A DNA stretch of 46,549 nt from an uncultured Bacteroidia bacterium (GTDB taxonomy: Bacteria > Bacteroidota > Bacteroidia > Bacteroidales > UBA932): assembly GCA_902784785.1 (NCBI GenBank), contig CACZWF010000009.1:1-46549 (forward strand), written 5' to 3'. This document shows, piece by piece, positions 17,303-25,884 of this stretch; position 1 is the stretch's first letter, and every line of letters begins with the position of its first letter. Made by a program: the position numbers and the translations under genes. Below the pieces are notes generated by a model, which worked only from the letters and a program-made list of their open reading frames with translations, was not told where the DNA came from and did not search any database.

Positions 17303-19810
17303 ATGAAAAAGATGAATTTTTATGCGGCGCTTGCTGCAACCGTCTTGTTCGCTGCATGCAATAAGACGCTACTCACTGAAAATGTGGAGAACTCCGTTCC
17401 CGAGTCCAAGGGAGCCGAGGTTCTCCTGACCGTAAACGATGCGGAGTGGACATCGGATGACTCCAAAACCGCCTATGCTCCCGGAACCGGTGTCGGATTG
17501 ATCGGAGACGAAATGCTCTCCATCTACTACCAGGACGGTACTTTTAGCAGTGAAAAGCCGGTCTTTGCCAACGCCAATATCAAAGCGACTCCTACCGGAA
17601 CGCCGGGACAGTACTCCTTCACGATTCCGGAAGAGGCCAGCGGTATCACCCACTGGTTTGGCTTGATGCCTTACTCCGCCCAGGTCAACGGCTTCAATAG
17701 CCAGAGAACTTCCGTCAACCTGCGCCTAGGGCCGGTACAATTCCCGGGGGCCAATACCTTTGACCCCCACAGTGACTATCTTGTGGCCCGTCCCTTTGAT
17801 ATAAGCGGAGTCCCCGGCGCGGCCAGCGGAGAGATTTCCTCTTTCAAGCGCCTTTTTGCCCCGCTCTGTGTACTCGTCAGCGGCCTGGAAAGCGGAGACA
17901 AGATTTATACTGCAACCCTCAGCCTTTCGCAGACCCGCACTTCATCGGCGTCTCTGGCCGGCGTTTGCTTTGTGTCGATGGATGACACTTACAGCGGCAC
18001 CCATGGAGATATGGGCGTCGATGCTGCCGGCAATGCCATTTCTGCAGTGTACGCCAATGGTCTTGCGGCCGTAGACGGCAGTTGGCCGATATGGCTGATG
18101 GTCAATCCCATGACCATAGCCTCAGGCGGCACCATGACGCTCAGCCTCTCTACCGCAGACAAAACCTACACCCGTACGGTGACGCTTCCCAGCGACCAGA
18201 CCTTGACCACGGAACAGCTCAACCGCTTCAAGTTCAATATCAAAGGCGATGGTTATGTCGTCAGGGAATCCGTTACCCAGGACTTCACGTCCCAGACGCT
18301 TACCGGGACACAGACCCTCACCGCCAGCGACGGAAGTTCCCTTTCTTGGGTATCTTCCATTACCCGGACATTCTCTTCCGCCAGCGATGGCAACAGCGGC
18401 ATTGCCGGCGCCATGTATGCCCACAATACATTCACTTTCCCGACTATTGCCGGAAAGGACATCGTCGGCGCGCGTATCTTCTGCCACCCCGCTTCCCGCT
18501 ATGGCGGAGGCGCCAGCGCTTCTACCTTGACTGTTGACGGAACGGATGTTTACAATTTCAATCTTGCCAATTATGACGGGGACAACGGAATGTGCTCCAA
18601 GGGCGGCGCGCTCGATATTTCCCTTCCTGTCGGAAAGACTTCCCTTGCCGGCGTTACGGTCACGCCTACCAGTCAGCAGAACCTGATTTCCGCCATCACG
18701 CTCTTCCTCGAGGATACCTCCGTCGACCCGAACGACTACTATGCCCAGTATGAAGCCGGACAGGATGTCACAATCAACGGCGCGGTATTCAATAAATCCA
18801 CGAACGGCGAGGCCCGTCTGCTGAAACTCTATGAGATGGTCAATGCCACTCCTCTCGCCGCCGACTACACCACCAACGGTATCCTCTTCCTCGATTATGA
18901 CGCGGCCGATGAAGAGACGGATGTCATTTCGGTTGCCGGGCAACTCCAAGCAGCAAATGTTGTGATTATAGGCCGTTACCGCAACCACCAGCCTCATATT
19001 GATATGACAAGCAGGAACATTGGCGCGACCGGTACGCAGCTTTACTTCAAAAACGTTAAAATCAGCACAAGCGGTTATCTGTTTGTAACGGAGCGGACGA
19101 CGACCCTGAATGTCTCGGTAGAGGACTGTACCCTTGAGACAAGCGGTGATTTCGTTTTCTGTGAAAATAATTCGAGCCATAGTTTCGGCGAGATTATCAT
19201 TAATAACAGTGTGATAACGGTAGGGAAGTATCTTTATGCCTACAGGAGCGCTGGAGGCTGGGCTGATGGGGATGAGAATGCAGCTCTTACAAAGATATGG
19301 CTGACAAACAGCGTTGTATATAAGGAGAGCAATTCTACCTATCCTTTAATTGCTCCGCGAAGCGGAAACACCTTTGGGATAAAAACCCCGAATCTTGACG
19401 TTAAGATTGAGTATAACTCGTTCTACAACCTTTGCAACCTCAATAACGGTATTGTCGCTATTGATAATATGGCCAAGTTGAACTTCAATTACTGTGTTGG
19501 AGAGGCCGAACTGGATGCCAACAAAGATGCCGTTCTGGTTTACATTCCCGCTGCGCTGGAAACGCCGATAACCGAATCTACAGTCAGCAATAACTACTTC
19601 AATAACAGTGGAAGTAGTACAAAAGTCTGGACTTATGGACGTTCCGCTCTTATCAGCTCCGGTGTCAGCGCCAGCTTAAATAGCTTTGTGAAAGGCACAA
19701 GCCCGTTCAACAGCGTGGATGACGAGAACGGTTATTTCCCTGTCAATAAGACCGTTGTTACCAACGGAGCCGGCGCGTCATACGACACCAAATACTGGAG
19801 AACTTGGTAA
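17303..19810 (+). CDS. Fimbrillin-like lipoprotein with C-terminal parallel beta-helix
   Basis: This 835-residue lipoprotein has its lipobox Cys in LFAAC near residue 19. Residues 25-315 or so are a fimbrillin-like (FimA/Mfa-type) domain; KRLFAPLCVLVSGL and WLMVNPMTIASGG are typical. Residues 315-471 form a second beta-rich domain that begins VTQDFTS and ends ISAITLFLED. These two domains recur in the next protein. From about 480 to the end there is a beta-helix with repeating short strands (VVIIGRY, LYFKNVKIS, VSVEDCTLE, IIINNSVIT), ending with a YDTKYWRTW motif typical of DUF5123-like surface proteins. Its likely job is surface glycan binding; no catalytic residues were identified. The intact start follows the microprotein by 11 nt. 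Confidence 0.75.
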   Translation: MKKMNFYAALAATVLFAACNKTLLTENVENSVPESKGAEVLLTVNDAEWTSDDSKTAYAPGTGVGLIGDEMLSIYYQDGTFSSEKPVFANANIKATPTGTPGQYSFTIPEEASGITHWFGLMPYSAQVNGFNSQRTSVNLRLGPVQFPGANTFDPHSDYLVARPFDISGVPGAASGEISSFKRLFAPLCVLVSGLESGDKIYTATLSLSQTRTSSASLAGVCFVSMDDTYSGTHGDMGVDAAGNAISAVYANGLAAVDGSWPIWLMVNPMTIASGGTMTLSLSTADKTYTRTVTLPSDQTLTTEQLNRFKFNIKGDGYVVRESVTQDFTSQTLTGTQTLTASDGSSLSWVSSITRTFSSASDGNSGIAGAMYAHNTFTFPTIAGKDIVGARIFCHPASRYGGGASASTLTVDGTDVYNFNLANYDGDNGMCSKGGALDISLPVGKTSLAGVTVTPTSQQNLISAITLFLEDTSVDPNDYYAQYEAGQDVTINGAVFNKSTNGEARLLKLYEMVNATPLAADYTTNGILFLDYDAADEETDVISVAGQLQAANVVIIGRYRNHQPHIDMTSRNIGATGTQLYFKNVKISTSGYLFVTERTTTLNVSVEDCTLETSGDFVFCENNSSHSFGEIIINNSVITVGKYLYAYRSAGGWADGDENAALTKIWLTNSVVYKESNSTYPLIAPRSGNTFGIKTPNLDVKIEYNSFYNLCNLNNGIVAIDNMAKLNFNYCVGEAELDANKDAVLVYIPAALETPITESTVSNNYFNNSGSSTKVWTYGRSALISSGVSASLNSFVKGTSPFNSVDDENGYFPVNKTVVTNGAGASYDTKYWRTW

Positions 19811-19821
19811 TCCACAAACAC

Positions 19822-22800
19822 ATGGCAAAGCTTGCGGGCGGACTGCTGATTGGGCTGTCCGCCCTGTGGGCTTGTGTGAAAAACGACCCGGCGGGGTCCG
19901 AGTCCGGGGGCGGAGAGAAAATCAGCCTGCTGGTGCATGACGGCCCGTGGAAAGACGGAAGCCCAAGCGGAACTGCTTTGGAAGAAGGCGTTCAGCTCAG
20001 CGGGGCCGAGATGCTGACTCTCTTTTACGAGACGGACCGGCTGGTAAAAGACGACATCAAGGCCAGTCCCTCCTCCACGCCAGGCGCTTATTCTTTTACC
20101 ATGCCCGCCACGGCCGCAAGCGCCACGCGATGGTACGGGATTATTCCCTATTCCAGGCATCTTGTAAACCTCGACAGCCAGGGGAAGTCCGCTGTGATCC
20201 GTCTGGGACCGGTGCAGTTCCCTCAGGCAAACAGCGTCGATCCGCTTTGCGACTTTCTGGCGGCCAAGCCTTTTACCGTTGAAGGAAAAACGGCTGAAAT
20301 CAAGGCCTTCAAGCGGCTATTCGCTCCGCTTTGCCTTGCGGTAGAAGGACTTCCTGACGGGGCAAGAATCTATACCCTGACGCTGAGTCTGTCCCAGGAA
20401 CCGTCAGAGAACTCCTCCCTTACCGGCCTTAATAACGTGCAGATGAATGCGGACTATGAGCAGACCGGCGTCACGAATGTGGACCCCAACTCCATGGGCA
20501 ATGCCGTTTCTGTCGAATATGGCAGCGGGCTTGCCGCGCTGAATGGGCAGTGGCCGGTGTGGCTCATGGTCAACCCGCTCACGATCGCTGCGGGAGAAAG
20601 CCTGACCGTCAGTCTTTCCACCCAGGACAGGACTTATACCGCAACCATGGCCCTGGACGAAGCCGTGGCGATTTTGCCGGAGCGGTCGAACCGCATACCT
20701 TTCAATATCGGCGGAGCCGGTCACACTTCCTGCGCTTCCGTCACCCAGGATTTTACATCCAGGCCTCTCGGAGGCACGAAAAAACTCGTCGCAAGCGACG
20801 GAAATACCCTTGAGTGGACGACCACTGCCATACGGGAGTATCGCTCCTCCGATGATGGGGGCAGCGGCATCAAAGGTGGAATGTTGCTCAACGGAACGTC
20901 ATTCACTTTCCCTTTCATTGCCGGGAAGAATATCACCGGGGCAAGGATTTTTACTCATCCGGCGTCGTGTTCCAAAATAGGAGCCGACATTGCGTTGACG
21001 GTAGATGGAAAAGACAAATATTCGTTCAATTTGGCTTCTGCTAACGTTTCAGAGTCAATGGCATACAAGGGCGGGGCTATTGATGTGGCCCTTCCTGCCG
21101 GAAAGACGACCCTGTCCGGACTGACGGTAAAAGCGGAGTCGCAGCAGCATTTGATTTCGGCGATAACCCTTTTTGTCGAAGGCGACGGCTACACCCCTAC
21201 GGCGGAGGATTTGGCCGTAGACCAGACTTTGTTCAGGCTGCTGAATCTGGACTATGCTCCGTTGTCATCTGTGCGCACGCTTTACGAGGAAGGGCGTTAT
21301 AAAATGGCTGCGGATGCCTTACTGGATTATTTCAAGAGCCGCAGGCAGGTTGTCAATCCCGAGGTCAGTTTGCCAGTTACTTCCCTTTCGCAGAATGTGC
21401 AAAGAATGGCGGATGACGCGCTCCCGGAAGGAGGCTATCGCTTCGCCGTGCATGCCGGAAATTACTACGAAAGTTACACCGGAGGGGTTTATACCTATTA
21501 CAGTTTCGACGACGGCAACGGGGGAATCAATTGGGAATTCGAGGCCCCTGGCGCCGGGACGGAGTATTACCAGAAACACTGGCATTACTGGTTCCTGCCG
21601 ATGGCCCAGATGTTCCGCTATACCGGCGACGAAAAGTATTTCAACGCGTGGAAAGCCCAGTATTCCGACTGGCTGGAACACTATCCCTGCCCGGCGACCG
21701 GACCCTATACCTACAAAAGGAGTTATGGGTACCGATCCTGGAGCCAGCTTGCCATGGCCACCCGCATAGAGTATCAGACCCAACTCTTCGAGTATTTCAT
21801 CAGCGCGAACGGTTTTGACTTTGACTGGCTGACCACTTTCCTCAAGGCCTTCCATGAAACCGTAGAATACAGCCGTACCATCCCATATCCCGTGGAGTAC
21901 AGCAACCATCGTTTCGCGCAGTATAGGGGACACTGCCAGGCCGGACTGCTTTTCCCGGAATTCAAGGACGCTGCCGTCTGGCTCCCCGAAGCGGCCGCCT
22001 CGGTGAGCCATTATTTCCCCACAGCCTTCCTTGACGATGGCTGCCTTGTTGAACTGGACGCCAGCTACCATACTTCTGAGGTGGAGCAATTCCTGCGCAT
22101 CTACAGGGCGGCGCGACTGAATGGCAGGCAGGAAGTCCTGGGCAGCGATTATTTGGATAAACTGTTTCCTTCCTGTACGTTTGTCGCTGATTATTGCTAT
22201 CCTGACGCTACGTGGGAATGGTTCAACGATACCCGGGCCCAGACTGCAAGGGTTGTCCGCCGCTGGATGAACGCTTATGCAGACCTGTATCCAGACAACG
22301 AGAAGTTCAAATGGCTCGGCTCGGCAGGGACTCAGGGGACGAGACCTTCGGAAAGCCTTACTGAATACAGAACATCAGGATATTACATGTTCCGCTCCGG
22401 CTGGACTGCGGAGGACATGATGCTGGTTTACAAAAACAACGACAATCCCAAGGATATGTGGCATGCCCACCGCGACAACGGAACCGTGGGCCTGTGGGTG
22501 AAGGGCAGGCATTTCCTGCCTGCGCCCGGACCCTATACCTATGGTGATGGAAACGGAGGAAGCTTGGACGCCATCCGGGCAGAGCATCAGGCGGCCCGCA
22601 ATCATAACACCCTTACTCGTGAACTTGCGGATATCGCCGAGGGTATGAGCCGAGGCAAGTGGTTGGCGTCATATTCCCAAAACGGCGTGGACTGTGTGGT
22701 TGCCGAGAATGCTTCTTACAGTGACCTCACTCACCGCCGTACGGTATGGATGGTGGCAGGACGGTTCTATGTCATCGCAGATGCAGCCTACGGCTCATGT

Positions 22801-23202
22801 TCCGGTAAGACGCTGAATGTCAGCTGGCATTTGTGCAAGGACAATGTCGTTGTCGACAAAGACAATCCCCATTTCGCCTGTGGTGCCCATACGACTTTCA
22901 GCGACGGCAACAATCTGTTCATGAAGACCTTCTCCAATACGGAGAGCGGATTCGAAAGCGAGGAGGGGACTTCGTACTGTTCCGAACAGATAGGGGAACG
23001 TTATTTGAGGAAGTTCTATCGGATTCATGTCCAGAAAACGTCCGCTTCAGCCACGCCTCGTTTCATAACGGTGCTGGTCCCATGCGCCGAGGCCTCTTCA
23101 GTGACCGCAAGCGCTTCATTTGCCGAGGAGTTTAGCGCAAATTCGGAGAGCGTATGCATCACGCTGAATGGTCAAATGTATAATCTTTCGGCATCATGGT
23201 AA
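19822..23202 (+). CDS. Fimbrillin-like module fused to PL12-type heparinase III lyase
   Basis: This 1126-residue lipoprotein (Cys near residue 18, LSALWAC) has two parts. Residues 30-456 repeat the two-domain fimbrillin-like module of the preceding protein: RLGPVQFPQAN, KRLFAPLCLAVEGL, VTQDFTS and QQHLISAITLFVE are near matches in order. Residues 465-1126 are a heparinase II/III-type lyase of the PL12 pattern. The residues matching heparinase III catalysis are kept: N695 (NHRFAQ), Y749 (LDASYH) and H881 (WHAHRDNG). PL12 proteins are normally about 650-700 residues with only a signal peptide in front. The fusion probably tethers and displays the lyase at the cell surface. The start is ATG 19822; the frame opens at 19804 without a better start. 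It overlaps the next gene by 7 bp. Confidence 0.88.
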   Translation: MAKLAGGLLIGLSALWACVKNDPAGSESGGGEKISLLVHDGPWKDGSPSGTALEEGVQLSGAEMLTLFYETDRLVKDDIKASPSSTPGAYSFTMPATAASATRWYGIIPYSRHLVNLDSQGKSAVIRLGPVQFPQANSVDPLCDFLAAKPFTVEGKTAEIKAFKRLFAPLCLAVEGLPDGARIYTLTLSLSQEPSENSSLTGLNNVQMNADYEQTGVTNVDPNSMGNAVSVEYGSGLAALNGQWPVWLMVNPLTIAAGESLTVSLSTQDRTYTATMALDEAVAILPERSNRIPFNIGGAGHTSCASVTQDFTSRPLGGTKKLVASDGNTLEWTTTAIREYRSSDDGGSGIKGGMLLNGTSFTFPFIAGKNITGARIFTHPASCSKIGADIALTVDGKDKYSFNLASANVSESMAYKGGAIDVALPAGKTTLSGLTVKAESQQHLISAITLFVEGDGYTPTAEDLAVDQTLFRLLNLDYAPLSSVRTLYEEGRYKMAADALLDYFKSRRQVVNPEVSLPVTSLSQNVQRMADDALPEGGYRFAVHAGNYYESYTGGVYTYYSFDDGNGGINWEFEAPGAGTEYYQKHWHYWFLPMAQMFRYTGDEKYFNAWKAQYSDWLEHYPCPATGPYTYKRSYGYRSWSQLAMATRIEYQTQLFEYFISANGFDFDWLTTFLKAFHETVEYSRTIPYPVEYSNHRFAQYRGHCQAGLLFPEFKDAAVWLPEAAASVSHYFPTAFLDDGCLVELDASYHTSEVEQFLRIYRAARLNGRQEVLGSDYLDKLFPSCTFVADYCYPDATWEWFNDTRAQTARVVRRWMNAYADLYPDNEKFKWLGSAGTQGTRPSESLTEYRTSGYYMFRSGWTAEDMMLVYKNNDNPKDMWHAHRDNGTVGLWVKGRHFLPAPGPYTYGDGNGGSLDAIRAEHQAARNHNTLTRELADIAEGMSRGKWLASYSQNGVDCVVAENASYSDLTHRRTVWMVAGRFYVIADAAYGSCSGKTLNVSWHLCKDNVVVDKDNPHFACGAHTTFSDGNNLFMKTFSNTESGFESEEGTSYCSEQIGERYLRKFYRIHVQKTSASATPRFITVLVPCAEASSVTASASFAEEFSANSESVCITLNGQMYNLSASW

Positions 23203-25010
23203 AATTGTTTTCCTCCCTGTCCGTTTCCTTGCTTATGTGCTTCCCCGCCTTTGCTGACGGAGTGTTCGACTTGCTGGATTTACAGCGGCCTGGTCTGGAA
23301 AAGGTAAGGGAATGTCGCGAGCGGGAGGATTACATGGATGCAGCTGAAGCTCTTCTTGAGTATTACAGGGGCAGGACGGGCGTCTGTACGCCGGAGATTC
23401 CCAATCCCGCAAGAATAAACATTTCTGCCAGGGATAAGAAGATAGCCGATGACGCGCTCGATCATAGGTTTTTTGTGAGCGATGGATATGAGGTTTATTT
23501 CTATGGAGATGATATTAACTGGCGCTATTGGCCGCTTCCTGAAAATGAACTTCGCTGGCAGTTACACCGCCACAAATGGTTTACTCCAATGGGGAAAGCT
23601 TACCGAACAACGGGAGACGATAAATACGCCCTTGAATGGAAGCGGCAGTATCTTGACTGGATTTCAAAGAATCCACAGGTCGATTTAGATGCGGAGGAGT
23701 TTGAAATCACCGATAACAAGGGACTCAGTGAGGCGCAGGAAAACATGCGTTTTGCATGGCGCCCCCTGGAGGTCAGTCACCGTATTCAGGACCAGATTTT
23801 TCAGTTCCAACTCTTTGTTGACGCGGAAGCATTCACTCCTGAATTCCAAGTGGCTTTCCTAGGGAACTATCACCGGCATGTGGACTATCTCAGTCACCAC
23901 TTCTCAAAGAAAGGGAACCATCTTCTCTTTGAAGCGCAGAGGATGCTTTACGCTGGGGCCTTTTTCCCTGAATTCCGAGATGCAGCCCAATGGCGGCAGA
24001 CCGGTGTGGAAATCCTCGTCCGGGAAATCCGATCTCAGGTGTATCCAGACGGGGGACAGTGGGAACTGGACCCTCACTATCATCTGGCCTGCATCAATAT
24101 TTTCTGCAAGGCCCTGCGAATGGCGGATTTGTGCGGATTTCGTGGAGAATTCCCGCAGGATTTCACCGACAAACTGGAAAAAATGATGGTCTTCTATGGT
24201 GAGATTTGCTATCCGGACTATACAAATCCATGTTTCAGCGATGCCCGCATCATGGGCAAGAAGGAAGTTGTCGCGGACTGGAAACGCTGGAGCGAGCTTT
24301 TCCCGGACAACGACTTTATCCGCTATATGGCTACTGAAGGCCGTGAAGGGGCATTGCCCGGACATTTGAGTGTTGCCTTCAAGGATTCCGGTTTCTTTGT
24401 TTTCCGAAGCAGCCGAAGTATGGACGCCGTCCAGATGGTCGTCAAAGCCGGCCCTCCCGGAGAGTGGCACTGCCAGCCGGATAATGGCACGTTTGAACTT
24501 TGGTACAAAGGGCATCGGCTGTTCCCGGATTCCGGCTCATATATTTATGCCGGAGACGAGCAGGTCATGGCGTGGCGCAATCTGTTCCGCAGCACGGCAT
24601 TTCATAATACGGTGACCCTTGATAATAAGGATTTAGAGGTCACAGACTCCAGAACGATCCTGTGGCAGCCAGACGGCAAGGTGCAGAAACTGGTTACGGA
24701 GAATCCTTCTTATTCGGGACTGACTCATCGACGTACCATTCAATTCATATGTGGAAGACGCTTTGTCATCAAGGATGAACTTTTCGGAGATGCAGTGGGA
24801 AAGGTGGCTCTGCATTTGCATCCGGGACCGGGGGCAGGTCAGTATTTCCACTTGAAGGTCAAAGGTCCCTGCGGAATGGTCAACAGGGAAGAGCTGGGAT
24901 GGTACTCCGAGCAAATCAAGGAAAAACAGCCCAGGCCGCACCTCATCTGGGAGGTGGACAAGAAAGGCAAGTGCCCAATCGTGTTTACAACCTATATTGA
25001 TTTGAACTGA
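23196..25010 (+). CDS. Heparinase III, PL12 heparan-sulfate lyase
   Basis: This 604-residue exported lyase is specific for low-sulfated heparan sulfate in characterised relatives. The signal peptide ends near PAFAD (residue 20). An alpha/alpha-toroid N-terminal half and a beta-sandwich C-terminal half are expected. The catalytic residues line up with Pedobacter heparinus heparinase III (N240, Y294, H424, from memory) as N241 (GNHLLFEAQ), Y295 (LDPHYHLACI) and H425 (EWHCQPDNGTFELWYKG). Unlike its upstream neighbour it has no fimbrillin-like module, so it is probably periplasmic. Its ATG lies inside the end of the previous gene (7-bp overlap), so they are co-translated. It is the last gene of this PUL on the plus strand. 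Confidence 0.94.
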   Translation: MVKLFSSLSVSLLMCFPAFADGVFDLLDLQRPGLEKVRECREREDYMDAAEALLEYYRGRTGVCTPEIPNPARINISARDKKIADDALDHRFFVSDGYEVYFYGDDINWRYWPLPENELRWQLHRHKWFTPMGKAYRTTGDDKYALEWKRQYLDWISKNPQVDLDAEEFEITDNKGLSEAQENMRFAWRPLEVSHRIQDQIFQFQLFVDAEAFTPEFQVAFLGNYHRHVDYLSHHFSKKGNHLLFEAQRMLYAGAFFPEFRDAAQWRQTGVEILVREIRSQVYPDGGQWELDPHYHLACINIFCKALRMADLCGFRGEFPQDFTDKLEKMMVFYGEICYPDYTNPCFSDARIMGKKEVVADWKRWSELFPDNDFIRYMATEGREGALPGHLSVAFKDSGFFVFRSSRSMDAVQMVVKAGPPGEWHCQPDNGTFELWYKGHRLFPDSGSYIYAGDEQVMAWRNLFRSTAFHNTVTLDNKDLEVTDSRTILWQPDGKVQKLVTENPSYSGLTHRRTIQFICGRRFVIKDELFGDAVGKVALHLHPGPGAGQYFHLKVKGPCGMVNREELGWYSEQIKEKQPRPHLIWEVDKKGKCPIVFTTYIDLN

Positions 25011-25031
25011 AGAACGACGCCGCGACCTGCC

Positions 25032-25556
25032 TTACAACGAAATTTGCTGCTGCTCGGGAGCGGGAGCGGCGGGCTGGTCGGAAGGCGCGGGAGCATCAGT
25101 TGGGGCGGGGGAGGCAGGCGAGCCTTCGATGACATTTTCGTCCTGATAGATGTCCTTGATGTATTCGATTTTATCCACGACAAATTTGTTGTGGCCGCGC
25201 CAGGGGAGTTTTCCGCGGAATTCACGATAGTGGAGTTGGACGAAGCAGCCGCTCTTGCGCATCAGCAGTTCGGCGACTTCTTTGTTGTCGATGGAGAAAT
25301 TGAATTCGTTGGACTGCAGCACCGGGCTAAGGAACATGACCACGTGTTTTCCGGAGACGGAGCCTGTATTGGTTATTACCGTCATGGTGACACCCTTCCT
25401 GTCCACGATGGGCGTGCTTTCCTGAAAGCTTGTGTATGAAAGCCCGTAACCAAACGGGTAGGACATCTCCGGGATGCCCTCCTTCAGGAAGTAACGATAT
25501 CCCACGTCGAGGCCCTCAGCGTATTCTGTGAAACCGATCCTTCCCATGGAAGTCAT
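25032..25556 (-). pseudogene. Chimeric remnant: GH3 beta-glucosidase tail joined to a duplicated membrane-protein 3' half
   Basis: This open frame of 174 codons has two unrelated parts. The first 75 or so residues are the C-terminal fibronectin-like region of a GH3 glycosidase (YAEGLDVGYRYF, YPFGYGLSYTSF, VITNTGSVSGKHVV); the catalytic GH3 domains, about 600 residues, are missing. From LQSNEFNF onward it is the C-terminal half of the membrane protein encoded at 27259-27750, identical in protein over about 65 residues, with its own Pro/Ala-rich tail ending QQQISL. In-frame codons upstream of the nominal start run only about 12 more before a stop. No promoter or signal peptide was found. It is probably not functional, or else an assembly join. 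Confidence 0.7.
25127..25319 (-). repeat. 193-bp duplication, copy 1 (partner 27336-27528)
   Basis: This block aligns without gaps to 27336-27528. I counted 16 differences in 193 bases (about 92% identity). None changes the encoded protein segment, which reads from LQSNEFNF to QDENVI. Similarity stops sharply at the CTGCAG at 25314-25319, where the GH3 remnant begins. Confidence 0.85.
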
Positions 25557-25884
25557 AGGGGAAGTTCCTGGATGAAACTCTTCATAAGCATTCTATTAAC
25601 ATTGAAACGTTCTCCTTCATGTAATTTTTCACATACTCTTCAAACTGATAGTATTTTTTGTTCGTAAACCAGCGGAAACTATATTTTTTTGACACTTTCC
25701 GCTAATTTACGCGCATCTTTTTGTTTTGAAAACCTCTTCCAGCCATTCTCATGTTTATAGAAGCAAAGAAGAGAAATTCGAATGTTTTGGTCGAGAAGAA
25801 GCAGCAAGAAGCAAACAATGGTGGGACCTTCGACATTTCGGCTTCGGATTTTCCGTTTCGTCGGAAACGTTCCGCGTGACTCCG
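25557..25884. other. 328-bp gap without a supported gene
   Basis: This AT-rich stretch lies between the chimeric remnant and the GH8-like gene. Open frames here are shadows that run into the GH8 gene on the opposite strand. The minus-strand GH3-remnant frame continues only to a TAG about 40 bases upstream of its nominal start. I see no tRNA-like fold, terminator or tRNA-Gly att copy here. Confidence 0.5.

Noticed and set aside
18122..19180. Minus-strand frame of 352 codons opposite the fimbrillin-like/beta-helix gene
   Set aside because: The product is unlike any family and the plus-strand gene is clearly coding.
23196..25010. PL12 gene as a duplicate of the fusion's lyase half
   Set aside because: The two lyase halves share only family motifs and differ widely in length and loops, so they are not a recent tandem duplication.
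25557..25884. Possible att copy of the tRNA-Gly 3' end at the far side of the heparin PUL
   Set aside because: Only an 8-base match (TTTCCGCT) was seen, which is expected by chance.
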